A DNA stretch of 64,000 nucleotides from Flagellimonas aurea (GCF_017313785.1 NZ_JAFLNL010000010.1:1-64000); one strand, 5' to 3'; shown: positions 26,721 to 35,527, numbered from the stretch's first letter. Numbers and translations: made by a program. The notes: generated by a model from the letters alone, not told the origin.

Positions 26721-27595
26721 GTGTCTTTTTTTTCCCTTTTGAAACCATAAATCAACTGGCCCCAAAACCCTTTGGGCAAGGTCTCATCCCCTGGAAAGCC
26801 CAATTCAATCTTACCACTGCTTTCCGGAATATAGTTTGTTTTGAAAATGTAATCCCAAATACTTAGGCTTATGCCAAAATTCACCCCGTAGGATGCTTCG
26901 GGAATGGTGTGGGCATGATGGTATAAGTGCATTACGGGATTGTTCAAAACGTATTTAAGCGGACCATAGGTCAGTTTAATGTTCGAATGATTAAAGTGTC
27001 CGATGGCAATGGCTGCAAAATGTACAATATAGGCCTGTTCGGGTTCAAACCCTCCGAGGACCATCAATCCCAAAGTTTTTAAGGGTTTGTAGAGAACATT
27101 TTCCATCCAATGGAAACGCATGTGTGCAGCGAAGCCCATTTCCTTCACGCTATGGTGTACTTTATGAAATTCCCAAAAAGCAGGGACCCTGTGCAAAAGG
27201 ATATGAGTGAACCATTGAACAAAATCGAGCACTACAAAAAACACAAGCAACTGAACCCATTGGGGCCAATTGGCAATATCCAAAATGGCCAAAGATTTTG
27301 AAGTAATTCCGAAATCGTTAAAAAGTATCGTCAAAACTTTATAAACCCCGTTTATGATGATGGCGAATACAAAGAAATTGAAGAACATATAAAATATATC
27401 CAGCCAAAAGTCCTTTCTAAAAATGGATTGTTCCTTGCGCCATGGAAAGAGGATTTCCAGCCCCCATACCAAAAGTGAGATAAGAATCAAACCCCAAAAA
27501 TAATTGGTATACCAAGGCACATCAAAAACAATGGATTTCCAGGTCCATTGAACCATTCCCAAAAAACCATTAACTAGCGCATCAACATATTTCAT
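26717..27595 (-). CDS. Sterol desaturase / fatty acid hydroxylase superfamily protein
   Basis: This 292-residue membrane protein has about four helices and the histidine clusters of the di-iron hydroxylase superfamily: HILLHRVPAFWEFHKVHH, HMRFHWMEN, and a later HLYHHAHTIPEASYG. Such enzymes hydroxylate or desaturate lipids at the cytoplasmic face of the membrane. It is five bases after the sulfite dehydrogenase cytochrome and shares its operon, which is an unusual partnership. The superfamily is clear; the substrate is not. Confidence 0.88.
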   Translation of the reverse strand: MKYVDALVNGFLGMVQWTWKSIVFDVPWYTNYFWGLILISLLVWGLEILFPWRKEQSIFRKDFWLDIFYMFFNFFVFAIIINGVYKVLTILFNDFGITSKSLAILDIANWPQWVQLLVFFVVLDFVQWFTHILLHRVPAFWEFHKVHHSVKEMGFAAHMRFHWMENVLYKPLKTLGLMVLGGFEPEQAYIVHFAAIAIGHFNHSNIKLTYGPLKYVLNNPVMHLYHHAHTIPEASYGVNFGISLSIWDYIFKTNYIPESSGKIELGFPGDETLPKGFWGQLIYGFKREKKDT

Positions 27596-27600
27596 TATAG

Positions 27601-28053
27601 CTATTTTAGCTCATACCATTCAATATTCTCCAAATTCTGGCGGCGTCCCTTATCGGTCGGAGCATAATTTTTTGATAAATAGGTCAAAATCAATTCCTCA
27701 TTAGCGCCCAAATCCCAAAGGTTCTGAGTTTCTTGCATCCATTCTATAGCAGCTTTCCACCCTTCCCTGCTCATTCGGTTTTGGGTGACCAATTTTGCGG
27801 AGTGACAGGCGGTACAATTTTGAATGGTCGCTTGCATTCCCGTATCATCTATAAATCCGGTGGCAACATGGACACCGTTTTCCACTTTGTCGTAATCATC
27901 GGTGGTTTCTTCCAAAGGAATCTCCACAATGTCCGGTTGCGGGGTATAGTTGGCCCAATAGTATAGCCCACCAAAGAGGAAAAGGACCAATATTAGAAAG
28001 GACAAGAGGGTTTTGGAAAGTGCGCGTACCTGTTTTTGAAACTCGTTTCCCAT
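27601..28053 (-). CDS. Membrane-anchored cytochrome c subunit of sulfite dehydrogenase (SorB-like)
   Basis: This 150-residue protein has one N-terminal membrane helix (about residues 14-33) and a single haem site CTACH (C80-H84) in a small cytochrome c domain facing the periplasm. It begins one base after the molybdenum subunit ends. It should take electrons from sulfite oxidation and pass them to the respiratory chain. SorB is the analogy by position and composition; sequence identity to characterised SorB was not tested. Confidence 0.82.
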   Translation of the reverse strand: MGNEFQKQVRALSKTLLSFLILVLFLFGGLYYWANYTPQPDIVEIPLEETTDDYDKVENGVHVATGFIDDTGMQATIQNCTACHSAKLVTQNRMSREGWKAAIEWMQETQNLWDLGANEELILTYLSKNYAPTDKGRRQNLENIEWYELK

Positions 28054-28054
28054 C

Positions 28055-29275
28055 TTATACTATTTTGACTGCTATACGATGGCAGGCATTGTTGAGATAT
28101 CCTTTCGGGTTCCAGCCAGGAAGTACCATCGGCTGAGCTTTTCCTTTGGCATCCGTAGCCCTGCCCCACACCTCGTAATACCCTTTTTTGGGAAATGACA
28201 CTGTTGCGTTGAAATGTTGCCACGCCAAACGGTTAGCTGGTTTTTTAAGGGAACAGCTATGCCAGGTACTGCCAAAATCGATGGAATATTCCATTTTTGA
28301 AACCTCAAGTTCACCTGCCCACGCATGGCCATTGATGTTCAATGTTTGGCTCTGTTTGATCAGTGCTCCACTTTTTGGGTAGGTTATCAAGGATTTTACC
28401 GGCATGGACTCTATGATGCACATATCAGAATCTTCGACCTTGCTGCCCGGGGCAACAGTTTCGCAAGGGACACGGTACGAGGTGCCCCCCATTTTTTCAC
28501 CATCGTGCACTTTGTTCCGGACACTGATTCGATTGACCCATTTCCCCGACGTGGATGCGGGCCATCCCCCACATACCAAACGCAACGGGTGTCCATGCGC
28601 CAAGGGAATATCCTCTCCATTCATGGCAAAGGCAAGCAAGGTTTCGTCTTGCATAGCCTTGGATATGGGAACACCCCTGGAGATCGGTTCCTTTTTTGGG
28701 TCGCCGCTCAAATGGGTGTCTGCTCCATGATAACCGATGTAGACCGCATCGGAATTGATTCCTGCATCATCAAGAACGTCCCGTAGTCTTACTCCTGTCC
28801 ATTCGGCACAAGATACCGCACCTACGGTCCATTGGTTTCCTTTTGCAGGTGGATTGAACTCACTTCTACCGTTGCCCCCGCACTCTAGAGTAAGTTGGTA
28901 GGTATGGTGCTGAAATTTACTTTTAAGTTCGGCAAGGGAATAGGTTTTAGCGTTCTTTACCGATTCACCATCCAGCGTCAAAGTCCATTTGGAAGTATCG
29001 ATTTGTTCTGGAGTCCGACCATTGTTTCTAATAAACATGAATTTGTTCGGGGTAATGTCATCGTTCAGTAGATGTGCCTTGGCTTCCATATTCCAGGGCT
29101 TATCGTTTAAAACGACCATTCCTTTGTCTTTGCTGAACATTTTGAAAGGGTCGGGATCTTGCAAGCCCAAGGGTAAGTAATCCTTCGGCATCCTATGGGC
29201 AAAAACTATGTCGCTGCCCAAAACGGTGGCCATGGCTGCCAACGAAATTTTATTCGTGAAACCTCTTCTGTTCAT
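28055..29275 (-). CDS. Sulfite dehydrogenase molybdopterin subunit (sulfite oxidase family, SorA/SoxC-like)
   Basis: This 406-residue protein has a Tat-like signal (MNRRGFTNKISLAAMATVLG) and the sulfite oxidase fold. The Moco-ligating cysteine is C132 in LTLECGGNGRSEF. Further landmarks are WTGVRLRDVLDDAG, GADTHLSG, and LAHGHPLRLVCGGWPASTSGKW. The C-terminal Mo-co dimerisation domain follows (INGHAWAGELEVSKMEYSID). It oxidises sulfite to sulfate in the periplasm. It heads a three-gene minus-strand operon with a cytochrome and a sterol-desaturase-like gene, driven from operator 4. Confidence 0.92.
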   Translation of the reverse strand: MNRRGFTNKISLAAMATVLGSDIVFAHRMPKDYLPLGLQDPDPFKMFSKDKGMVVLNDKPWNMEAKAHLLNDDITPNKFMFIRNNGRTPEQIDTSKWTLTLDGESVKNAKTYSLAELKSKFQHHTYQLTLECGGNGRSEFNPPAKGNQWTVGAVSCAEWTGVRLRDVLDDAGINSDAVYIGYHGADTHLSGDPKKEPISRGVPISKAMQDETLLAFAMNGEDIPLAHGHPLRLVCGGWPASTSGKWVNRISVRNKVHDGEKMGGTSYRVPCETVAPGSKVEDSDMCIIESMPVKSLITYPKSGALIKQSQTLNINGHAWAGELEVSKMEYSIDFGSTWHSCSLKKPANRLAWQHFNATVSFPKKGYYEVWGRATDAKGKAQPMVLPGWNPKGYLNNACHRIAVKIV

Positions 29276-29288
29276 TTAGGTCAAAATT

Positions 29289-29362
29289 TAAATGTATCGT
29301 AAAAATAGGCAAAGCTATGTAACCGATGTTACCGTAAGGTTGAAAGTAAACATATAATTTTA
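29289..29362. promoter_or_regulatory. Operator 4, divergent promoter for the sulfite dehydrogenase and DUF2892 genes
   Basis: Perfect palindrome GTAAC-CGAT-GTTAC at 29319-29332. On the minus strand TACATTTA begins at 29296, 36 bp from the operator edge; on the plus strand TAATTTTA begins at 29355, again 36 bp. One dimer site could serve both directions. Confidence 0.75.
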
Positions 29363-29423
29363 CGGTAAGAAACTGATTGTCAGAATCAATAAAAGGGTTG
29401 TTAATTAAATTGTACCGTAAAAT
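29357..29423. repeat. Inverted repeat upstream of the DUF2892 gene
   Basis: ATTTTACGGTA (29357-29367) and TACCGTAAAAT (29413-29423) form a perfect 11-bp inverted repeat with 45 bp between. The left arm overlaps the plus-strand -7 box of operator 4. A related ACCGTAA also occurs at 29331. Confidence 0.5.
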
Positions 29424-29438
29424 CCAAATCTATCAATT

Positions 29439-29645
29439 ATGAAAAAAAACATGGGCGGTGCAGACCGTACAATTCGGATTATCCTGGCACTTGGTATAGG
29501 GGCATTGTATTATTTTAATGTGATAACAGGAACATTGGTATATGTGCTGCTGGCTTTGGCTGCCATATTTGTCTTGACAAGTTTTGTTAGTTTTTGTCCT
29601 TTGTACACCCTTTTTGGGATTAATACATGCAAGGTCAAGAATTAG
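29439..29645 (+). CDS. DUF2892 (YgaP-type) small membrane protein
   Basis: This 68-residue protein has two hydrophobic helices and the family start pattern KKNMGGADRTIRIILALGIG, with a cysteine pair near the end (FCPLYTLFGINTC). DUF2892 segments occur alone or fused to rhodanese (YgaP). It stands next to operator 4 and ends at its own terminator. The function is unknown; its place in the sulfur locus suggests membrane handling of sulfur species. Confidence 0.85.
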   Translation: MKKNMGGADRTIRIILALGIGALYYFNVITGTLVYVLLALAAIFVLTSFVSFCPLYTLFGINTCKVKN

Positions 29646-29667
29646 GTTTTTTGGTTGGTTGATAAGG

Positions 29668-29697
29668 AAAGCCGCTCTCACTAGAGCGGCTTTTTTT
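29668..29697 (+). terminator. Terminator after the DUF2892 gene
   Basis: The stem AAAGCCGCTCT / AGAGCGGCTTT is followed by a T7 run. Confidence 0.9.
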
Positions 29698-29747
29698 GTG
29701 TAAAAATGATAATATTCACATAAAAAAGCCTTCAAATCGTCAAGTAT

Positions 29748-29791
29748 GTAACTTTAGTTACAATATATTATGATATTCTTCAATATTTTAC
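29748..29791 (+). promoter_or_regulatory. Operator 5 before the SQR pseudogene
   Basis: Perfect palindrome GTAAC-TTTA-GTTAC (29748-29761), with TATTTTAC at 29784 (6/8 to the -7 consensus, spacing 36). The promoter survives although the gene is broken. Confidence 0.7.
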
Positions 29792-29815
29792 CTAGATAGA
29801 TTTAACTAAACAAAC

Positions 29816-31079
29816 ATGAAGTAACATTATCAAATTCTGATAATTGGGGGAGGAACGGCCGGAATTATGACTGCTGCCCAATTATTGAAGAAAAACAAAA
29901 AGCTGGACATAGCTATTATAGAGCCCTCCTAAACACATTATTACCAGCCTGCATGGACCCTTGCGGGAGCTGGAACCTATGATTTTAAAAAGACCGCTAA
30001 ACCCATGGCGGATGTCATGCCGCAAGATGTCGATTGGATCAAAGATAAGGCTGCTGGCTTCAATCCTGAGAAAAATAGTGTTTCAACCAAAAGCAGCGGG
30101 GACATTACCTACGATTATTTGGTAGTGGCTCCTGGATTGGTCATGGAACCAAGTATGATCAAAGGCCTGCCCGAAGCTTTGGAGCAAGGAGTGGCCTGTA
30201 GCAATTATATTGACCCAGAGCGTACATGGGAAACCATCAGGAACTTTAAAAAAGGAAACGCCTTGTTCACACAGCCCACCACGCCCATTAAATGTGGAGG
30301 GGCTCCCCAAAAGATTGCCTATCTGGCAGCGGATTATTTTAGGAAACAAGGCCTGAAGAACGACACCAACGTGATTTTTGCCACCCCGGGAACCGTTATT
30401 TTTGGGGTCAAGGAGATTTGGGAGACCCTCATGAAGGTCATTGATCGGTATGGCATTCACTTTAAACCGTTTTACGCACCGAAAGAAATTGATGTGGAAA
30501 ACCGAATCGTTCACTTTAGCCACACCGCTCTGGAAGAAAACAGATGTATCATCAACGAAGATAACGAGCTGGGAGAAACCATGGTGGGCGATGTGGATAT
30601 AAGTGTGCCTTTTGATTTGTTGCACTTGGCCCCACCGCAAGCGGCACCAAAGTTTATACGTGATTCCGTATTGGCCAACGATTCTGGATGGTTGAATGTG
30701 GACCACCATTCCATGCAGCACCATACCTACCCGAATATTTTTGGTCTGGGCGATGTTGCGGCATTGCCAACGGCCAAAACAGGGGCCGCGGTTCGTAAAC
30801 AAGTTCCCGTTGTGGTGGACAACATTGTTAAATTGATGGAGCACAAGTCGGCCAGCAATAAATCTTATAACGGCTATTCTTCGTGTCCATTGGTTACTGG
30901 TTATGGAAAAATGAACTTGGCCGAGTTTGATTACAACAATAATTTTATACCGGATCCTAAGTTAAAGCGTATGCTGGTCTTTAATAGTGACAAGGAACAT
31001 TGGAGACTTTGGATGCTGAAGAAATAAGGGGCTGCCCAATTTGTACTGGAACAAGATGCTCAAGGGTAAAAATGTTTAG
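29816..31079 (+). pseudogene. sqr: Sulfide:quinone oxidoreductase pseudogene (type II-like)
   Basis: From ATG 29816 the frame encodes a sulfide:quinone oxidoreductase, but it is stopped by TAA at codon 3 (29822-29824) and again at 29930-29932, between IIEPS and THYYQPAW. The dinucleotide-binding GGGTAG lies between the two stops. From 29933 to 31026 the frame is open and has SQR-type segments such as PIKCGGAPQKIAYLAADYF and FGLGDVAALPTAKTGAAVRK. A third stop at 31025-31027 is followed by a one-base shift, after which GLPNLYWNKMLKGKNV and a TAG at 31077-31079 give the normal-looking end. Without the first two repairs no flavin-binding N-terminus can be made, so it is very probably non-functional. 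A second SQR-like gene lies nearby. Confidence 0.88.
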
Positions 31080-31173
31080 GGTCAATTCATTAGGATTTAA
31101 TTTTCATGAGAATTATCATATTTTCAATCGGGTTAAGCCTGTAAATTTGACTCAAACTTAAAACCAATACATC

Positions 31174-31302
31174 GTGAAATCACTAATAAACATTCCATTG
31201 GTATCATGGGAAAACGGCATCTGGATGATAGGTGTGTTTGCGCTGGTGGTCATAGTTCTTGTGATCGCAGTCTTCGCCTTGATGAACAGTGGTAAAGAAT
31301 AA
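31174..31302 (+). CDS. Small single-helix membrane protein upstream of cydAB
   Basis: A GTG start gives 42 residues with one transmembrane helix (about residues 17-37, rich in V, I, L and A) and a short charged end (NSGKE). A TAAATTTG -7 box lies at 31142-31149. It resembles in size the small subunits of cytochrome bd oxidases, although those usually follow cydB. The homology is not recognised; it could equally belong with the broken SQR gene. Confidence 0.5.
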   Translation: MKSLINIPLVSWENGIWMIGVFALVVIVLVIAVFALMNSGKE

Positions 31303-31373
31303 ACACTAACCAGACATAGGAGAAATGGATTTAGCATAGGATAGTTTGCTTTTATGTTAAATCCATTTCATTT

Positions 31374-31417
31374 GTAACTTGGGTAACTTATAGCAAGTGT
31401 TCTCCTTCTTACTTTTG
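31374..31417 (+). promoter_or_regulatory. Operator 6 and -7 box before cydAB
   Basis: GTAAC-TTGG-GTAAC (31374-31387; one mismatch in the right half) and a perfect TACTTTTG box (31410-31417) lie 36 bp apart. The upstream GTG at 31397 would precede the promoter, so cydA starts at ATG 31436. Confidence 0.8.
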
Positions 31418-31435
31418 AAGGACAAAACATTATCC

Positions 31436-32809
31436 ATGGAAACCGAAATTCTCGCCCGGATTCAATTTGCCTTCACAGTAGCCTTTCATTACATCTACCC
31501 GCCTTTAAGCATAGGCATTGGTCTACTATTGGTCATTTTTGAAAGCATTTATATCAGAACCAAAAACCAAACCTACCACAAACTAGCTCGTTTTTGGACC
31601 AAAATATTTGCCCTGACCTTCGGTATCGGGGTCGTAACGGGCATTGTCATGGAGTTTGAGTTCGGCACCAACTGGGCCGTATACTCCCGTTATGTCGGAG
31701 ATGTCTTTGGAAGTGCATTGGCGGCAGAGGGCATTTTTGCTTTTGCGCTGGAAAGTGGTTTTTTGGGAATATTGTTGTTTGGTTGGAACAGGGTAAAACC
31801 GTGGGTACATTTGGTATCCACCATCGGGGTTTTTCTGGGTTCCATGTTCTCCGCCATTTGGATTGTTGTGGCCAATAGTTGGCAACAGACCCCCGCAGGA
31901 TTTCATATCGTAGGCGAAGGGATGGACGCGCGGGCCGAGATCACCGACTTTTGGGCTATGGTCTTCAATCCCTCCAGTGTGGACAGGTTGACCCATGTCT
32001 GGCTCGGGGCATTTTTGGCAGGAGCTTTTCTGGTATTGAGTGTCCACGCCTATTATCTGATTAAAGGAAAATATGTGGAGGTTTCCAAGAAAGCTTTTAA
32101 AATAGCCTTGGTGGTGGCCACCGTGTTCTCCCTTGGACAATTGTTCACAGGTCATCAATCAGCTGATGGGGTTGCGGAGAACCAACCTGCAAAGCTGGCT
32201 GCGCTCGAAGGCCATTTTGAAGCATCGGCTCCCGCTGATATGTACATTTTGGGCTGGGTGGACAAAGAAAATCAAGAGGTATCGGGAATCAAGGTGCCTG
32301 GAGGATTGTCCTTTTTGCTGGATTATGATTTTGATGCCCCGGTAACAGGGCTCAATGCCTTTCCTGAAGATGAACGTCCTTCACAAATAAACGCCGTGTT
32401 TCAGTTTTATCATATTATGGTGGCCATTGGAATGGCCTTGATATTCTTGACCCTTTTCGCGTCATTTTTATGGTGGCGGGGCAAACTATTCGATAAAAAA
32501 TGGCTGCTCTGGATTTTTGTGTTCGCCGTATTTCTTCCGCAGATTGCGAATCAAGTAGGTTGGTTTGCGGCCGAAATGGGCAGACAGCCATGGGTGGTCT
32601 ATGGACTTTTACGGACCAATGAGGCATTTTCGCAGGCCGTTTCGGATAACCAGATCATGTTCTCCCTTATTTTGTTTTTTTTGGTATATGCCTTGTTGTT
32701 TGCACTGTTCATTTATCTCCTGCACAAGAAAATCAAACACGGGCCCTATGAAGAATCGGAATCTGACGATACACCTTTTGGCGGAACACTAACTCATATG
32801 ATCAACTAA
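31436..32809 (+). CDS. cydA: Cytochrome bd ubiquinol oxidase subunit I
   Basis: This 457-residue integral membrane protein matches CydA: METEILARIQFAFTVAFHYI with the early haem-ligand His, VTGIVMEFEFGTNWAVYSRYVGD, WQQTPAGF, and QIANQVGWFAAEMGRQPWVVYG. The Q-loop is short, as in the cyanide-insensitive type. It forms the catalytic heart of a quinol oxidase that resists sulfide poisoning of haem-copper oxidases, which explains its place in this locus. cydB follows after four bases. Confidence 0.96.
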   Translation: METEILARIQFAFTVAFHYIYPPLSIGIGLLLVIFESIYIRTKNQTYHKLARFWTKIFALTFGIGVVTGIVMEFEFGTNWAVYSRYVGDVFGSALAAEGIFAFALESGFLGILLFGWNRVKPWVHLVSTIGVFLGSMFSAIWIVVANSWQQTPAGFHIVGEGMDARAEITDFWAMVFNPSSVDRLTHVWLGAFLAGAFLVLSVHAYYLIKGKYVEVSKKAFKIALVVATVFSLGQLFTGHQSADGVAENQPAKLAALEGHFEASAPADMYILGWVDKENQEVSGIKVPGGLSFLLDYDFDAPVTGLNAFPEDERPSQINAVFQFYHIMVAIGMALIFLTLFASFLWWRGKLFDKKWLLWIFVFAVFLPQIANQVGWFAAEMGRQPWVVYGLLRTNEAFSQAVSDNQIMFSLILFFLVYALLFALFIYLLHKKIKHGPYEESESDDTPFGGTLTHMIN

Positions 32810-32813
32810 GCTT

Positions 32814-33851
32814 ATGGAAACTTTTTTAGGATTGGATTATCCCACATGGTGGTTTTTGGTAGTAGGAGGACTTTTCTCAGGGTATGCCATATTGGATGGT
32901 TTTGATTTTGGGGCGGGAGCCTGGCATCTCTTTCTAAAGAAAGAGAACAGCCGTAGAATCGCATTGAATGCCGTTGGTCCCGTTTGGGACGGGAACGAGG
33001 TGTGGTTGGTCATTGGTGGCGGCGCTCTTTTTGCTGGGTTCCCTGTAATGTACGCCACAATGTTCTCATCATTATATGTTCCCTTTATGTTGTTTTTGCT
33101 GTTCATCATTTTCAGGGCTATTTCCATTGAGTTCAGGGGGAAGGAACCCATGTTGTGGTGGAGAAAGCTTTGGGATATTTGTTATAGTATTTCAAGTATA
33201 ATGCTGGCCTTTTTGTTGGGTGTTGTGCTGGGGAATGTACTGCAAGGGATAGCTATTGGCGAGAACTATCAATACCAAGGGGGAGTACTTTTTGAGTTTT
33301 TGAATCCCTATGCCTTGATGACGGGCTTTACCACCCTGTCCCTTTTTATGGCACATGGCGCTATTTTCCTGTTGCTGAAAACAGAAGGGAGGCTTTTCGC
33401 AAAATTAACGCGCCTTCTAAAAAGAGGGATGATATTTTTTATGGTCAGCTTCGCAGTGACCACCCTCTATACTTTGATATATATTCCCCATTTGTCGGAT
33501 GATTTCAAAAGCAACCCCTCACTTTTTATAATTCCTTTGCTCACTTTCCTGAGCATTGCCAATGTGCCCAGATTGGCCGAAAAAAGAAAATACAAGTGGG
33601 CCTTTCTGTTCTCCTCGTTGACCATAGCATTTTTATTGGTCTTGGTAGCGGTTGAACTGTATCCGGTATTATTGCGTTCCACGATAGACCCTATGTACAA
33701 TATAGATATCTATAAGGCTGCATCTTCCACAAAATCCCTGCAGATCATGATGGTCATTGTGGCTATAGGTACACCTTTGGTGCTTTTCTATACCATCTTC
33801 GTATACAAGACATTTTGGGGAAAGGTTAAATTGGACGAGACCAGTTATTGA
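32814..33851 (+). CDS. cydB: Cytochrome bd ubiquinol oxidase subunit II
   Basis: This 345-residue membrane protein has about nine helices and CydB landmarks: YPTWWFLVVGGLFSGYAILD, DGFDFGAG, NAVGPVWDGNEVWLVIGGG, FRAISIEFRGK. It stabilises haem binding in CydA. It is the second gene of the cydAB operon under operator 6. Confidence 0.96.
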   Translation: METFLGLDYPTWWFLVVGGLFSGYAILDGFDFGAGAWHLFLKKENSRRIALNAVGPVWDGNEVWLVIGGGALFAGFPVMYATMFSSLYVPFMLFLLFIIFRAISIEFRGKEPMLWWRKLWDICYSISSIMLAFLLGVVLGNVLQGIAIGENYQYQGGVLFEFLNPYALMTGFTTLSLFMAHGAIFLLLKTEGRLFAKLTRLLKRGMIFFMVSFAVTTLYTLIYIPHLSDDFKSNPSLFIIPLLTFLSIANVPRLAEKRKYKWAFLFSSLTIAFLLVLVAVELYPVLLRSTIDPMYNIDIYKAASSTKSLQIMMVIVAIGTPLVLFYTIFVYKTFWGKVKLDETSY

Positions 33852-33868
33852 TTGTAGATTTTTTGTAT

Positions 33869-33912
33869 GTGACCTAAGTCACTTTATATCTGGTTGGCTA
33901 CAAGTAAATTTG
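33869..33912 (+). promoter_or_regulatory. Operator 7 and -7 box before the intact SQR-like gene
   Basis: The perfect palindrome GTGAC-CTAA-GTCAC (33869-33882) and a perfect TAAATTTG box (33905-33912) are 36 bp apart. The ATG follows at 33929. Confidence 0.8.
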
Positions 33913-33928
33913 GATAAATAATTCAAAA

Positions 33929-35386
33929 ATGTCCAAAATAGTCGTGTTGGGAGCTGGTATTGCAGGTCATGTTGCAGCCTCCCATTTAAGAAGAAAGCTC
34001 TCTAAAGAGCATGAGGTCATGGTGGTATCCCCCAATGGGAACTACCAATGGATACCGTCCAATATCTGGGTCGGAATTGGTAGAATGAAACCAAAGGATA
34101 TCTTATTCCCATTGGCACCCCTATATGCCAAAAAACATATTGATTATAAACAGGCCAAAGCCGTTAGTTTTCATCCCGAAGGTGATTCGGAAGAAAACAA
34201 GCCCTATATCCTGGCGGAATATGTCACGGGCGATGAAAAAGGAAACCAGGAGAGGGTAACCTACGATTACCTGATCAATGCCACAGGGCCTAAACTCAAT
34301 TTTGAAGCGACGGAAGGATTGTCTCCCGGTAAAAATAAAGCGCACTCGGTGTGCACCTATACCCACGCGCAAGAGGCGTGGATTGCATTGGAAGGACTCA
34401 TCAAGCAAATGAAGGAGGGAAAAAAAGTAAAAATATTGATTGGTACGGGTCATGCCAAATCAACCTGTCAAGGAGCGGCCTTTGAGTACATTTTGAATAT
34501 TGAGCAAGAACTGCGAAGGCACAAAGTGAGGGATATGGCCGAAATCACATGGATCTCCAACGAATATAACCTAGGCGATTTTGGTATGGACGGAATGTTG
34601 ATGAGCTACGGAAGCAATATCATGAAGTCCAGCGAAATGGTGGAGATGATATTTGAGGATAGGGGGATTAAATGGATTTTGGAAGCAGGGGTCAGCAAAG
34701 TTGAGGACGGAGTGGCCCATTACGAGACCTTAGATGGAGCGTATAAAAAGGAAAGCTATGATTTTGCCATGCTGATACCTTCCTTCTCGGGACATGGTTT
34801 CAAGGCATATGATAAGTCAGGGGAGGATATTACCGATAAACTTTTTAGGGGTTTCATGATCGTGGATGCCGATTATGCCCCCAAACCTTATGAAGAATGG
34901 AGTGTTCAAGATTGGCCGGAAACCTATCAAAACCCATCATATTCCAACATTTTTGCACCTGGTATTGCCTTCGCACCACCGCATAGCATATCCAAACCCA
35001 GAAAAAGTAAGAATGGTACCGATATCACACCTGCACCTCCCAGAACGGGAATGCCGTCTGGAATTACCGCAAAATTAGTAGCGGATAACATCATAGAGAT
35101 GATCAAGCACTCCAATGATGAACTACATCATAAAGGATCTATGGGTAATATGGGTGCAGCCTGTATAGCATCCGCAGGGTTTGGTATGACCACGGGAAGC
35201 GGTGTGAGCATTACCACCTATCCCATTGTGCCCGATTACAATAAATATCCCGATACCCATGGTAGAAAATTGGGTAAAACCTTTGGAACCATAGGTCTAG
35301 CAGGTCACTGGTTGAAGTTGGCATTGCACTATGCCTTTATTTACAAAGCAAAAATGAAACCCTTTTGGTGGTTAATCCCAGAATAG
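33929..35386 (+). CDS. SQR-like FAD/NAD(P)-binding oxidoreductase
   Basis: This 485-residue flavoprotein begins with VVLGAGIAGHVAASHL (GxGxxG) and an acidic strand end, and carries IPSNIWVGIG, typical of sulfide:quinone oxidoreductases that bind sulfide near the flavin. Conserved-looking cysteines occur in SVCTYTHAQEA, STCQGAAFEY and NMGAACIASAG. The C-terminus is hydrophobic/basic (HWLKLALHYAFIYKAK), fitting a monotopic quinone-reducing enzyme. It is longer than type I/II SQR and is probably a divergent type. It may carry sulfide oxidation here in place of the broken SQR gene. Confidence 0.85.
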   Translation: MSKIVVLGAGIAGHVAASHLRRKLSKEHEVMVVSPNGNYQWIPSNIWVGIGRMKPKDILFPLAPLYAKKHIDYKQAKAVSFHPEGDSEENKPYILAEYVTGDEKGNQERVTYDYLINATGPKLNFEATEGLSPGKNKAHSVCTYTHAQEAWIALEGLIKQMKEGKKVKILIGTGHAKSTCQGAAFEYILNIEQELRRHKVRDMAEITWISNEYNLGDFGMDGMLMSYGSNIMKSSEMVEMIFEDRGIKWILEAGVSKVEDGVAHYETLDGAYKKESYDFAMLIPSFSGHGFKAYDKSGEDITDKLFRGFMIVDADYAPKPYEEWSVQDWPETYQNPSYSNIFAPGIAFAPPHSISKPRKSKNGTDITPAPPRTGMPSGITAKLVADNIIEMIKHSNDELHHKGSMGNMGAACIASAGFGMTTGSGVSITTYPIVPDYNKYPDTHGRKLGKTFGTIGLAGHWLKLALHYAFIYKAKMKPFWWLIPE

Positions 35387-35392
35387 AAAGTT

Positions 35393-35527
35393 ATGACACG
35401 AAGAATCTCAAAATACAAACGATTTATGATGATGAATCCCATCATCCAGTTCTTTAAGTTCATTTATTTGAGCATTAAGGTATTGATTGTGGTGGCAGGC
35501 GGGCACGGGGGGACCCGAAATGCTTAG
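35393..35527 (+). CDS. Small basic membrane-associated protein
   Basis: An ATG six bases after the SQR stop gives 44 residues, with a basic start (MTRRISKYKRFMMMN), one hydrophobic stretch (IIQFFKFIYLSIKVLIVVAG) and a glycine-rich end (GGHGGTRNA). It is followed by a strong terminator. It is not recognised. Its tight coupling to the SQR-like gene suggests a partner or membrane anchor. Confidence 0.6.
   Translation: MTRRISKYKRFMMMNPIIQFFKFIYLSIKVLIVVAGGHGGTRNA

Noticed and set aside
31397..31435. GTG start extending cydA by 13 residues
   Set aside because: It lies upstream of the TACTTTTG promoter box, and the METEILARIQF start is the normal CydA beginning.
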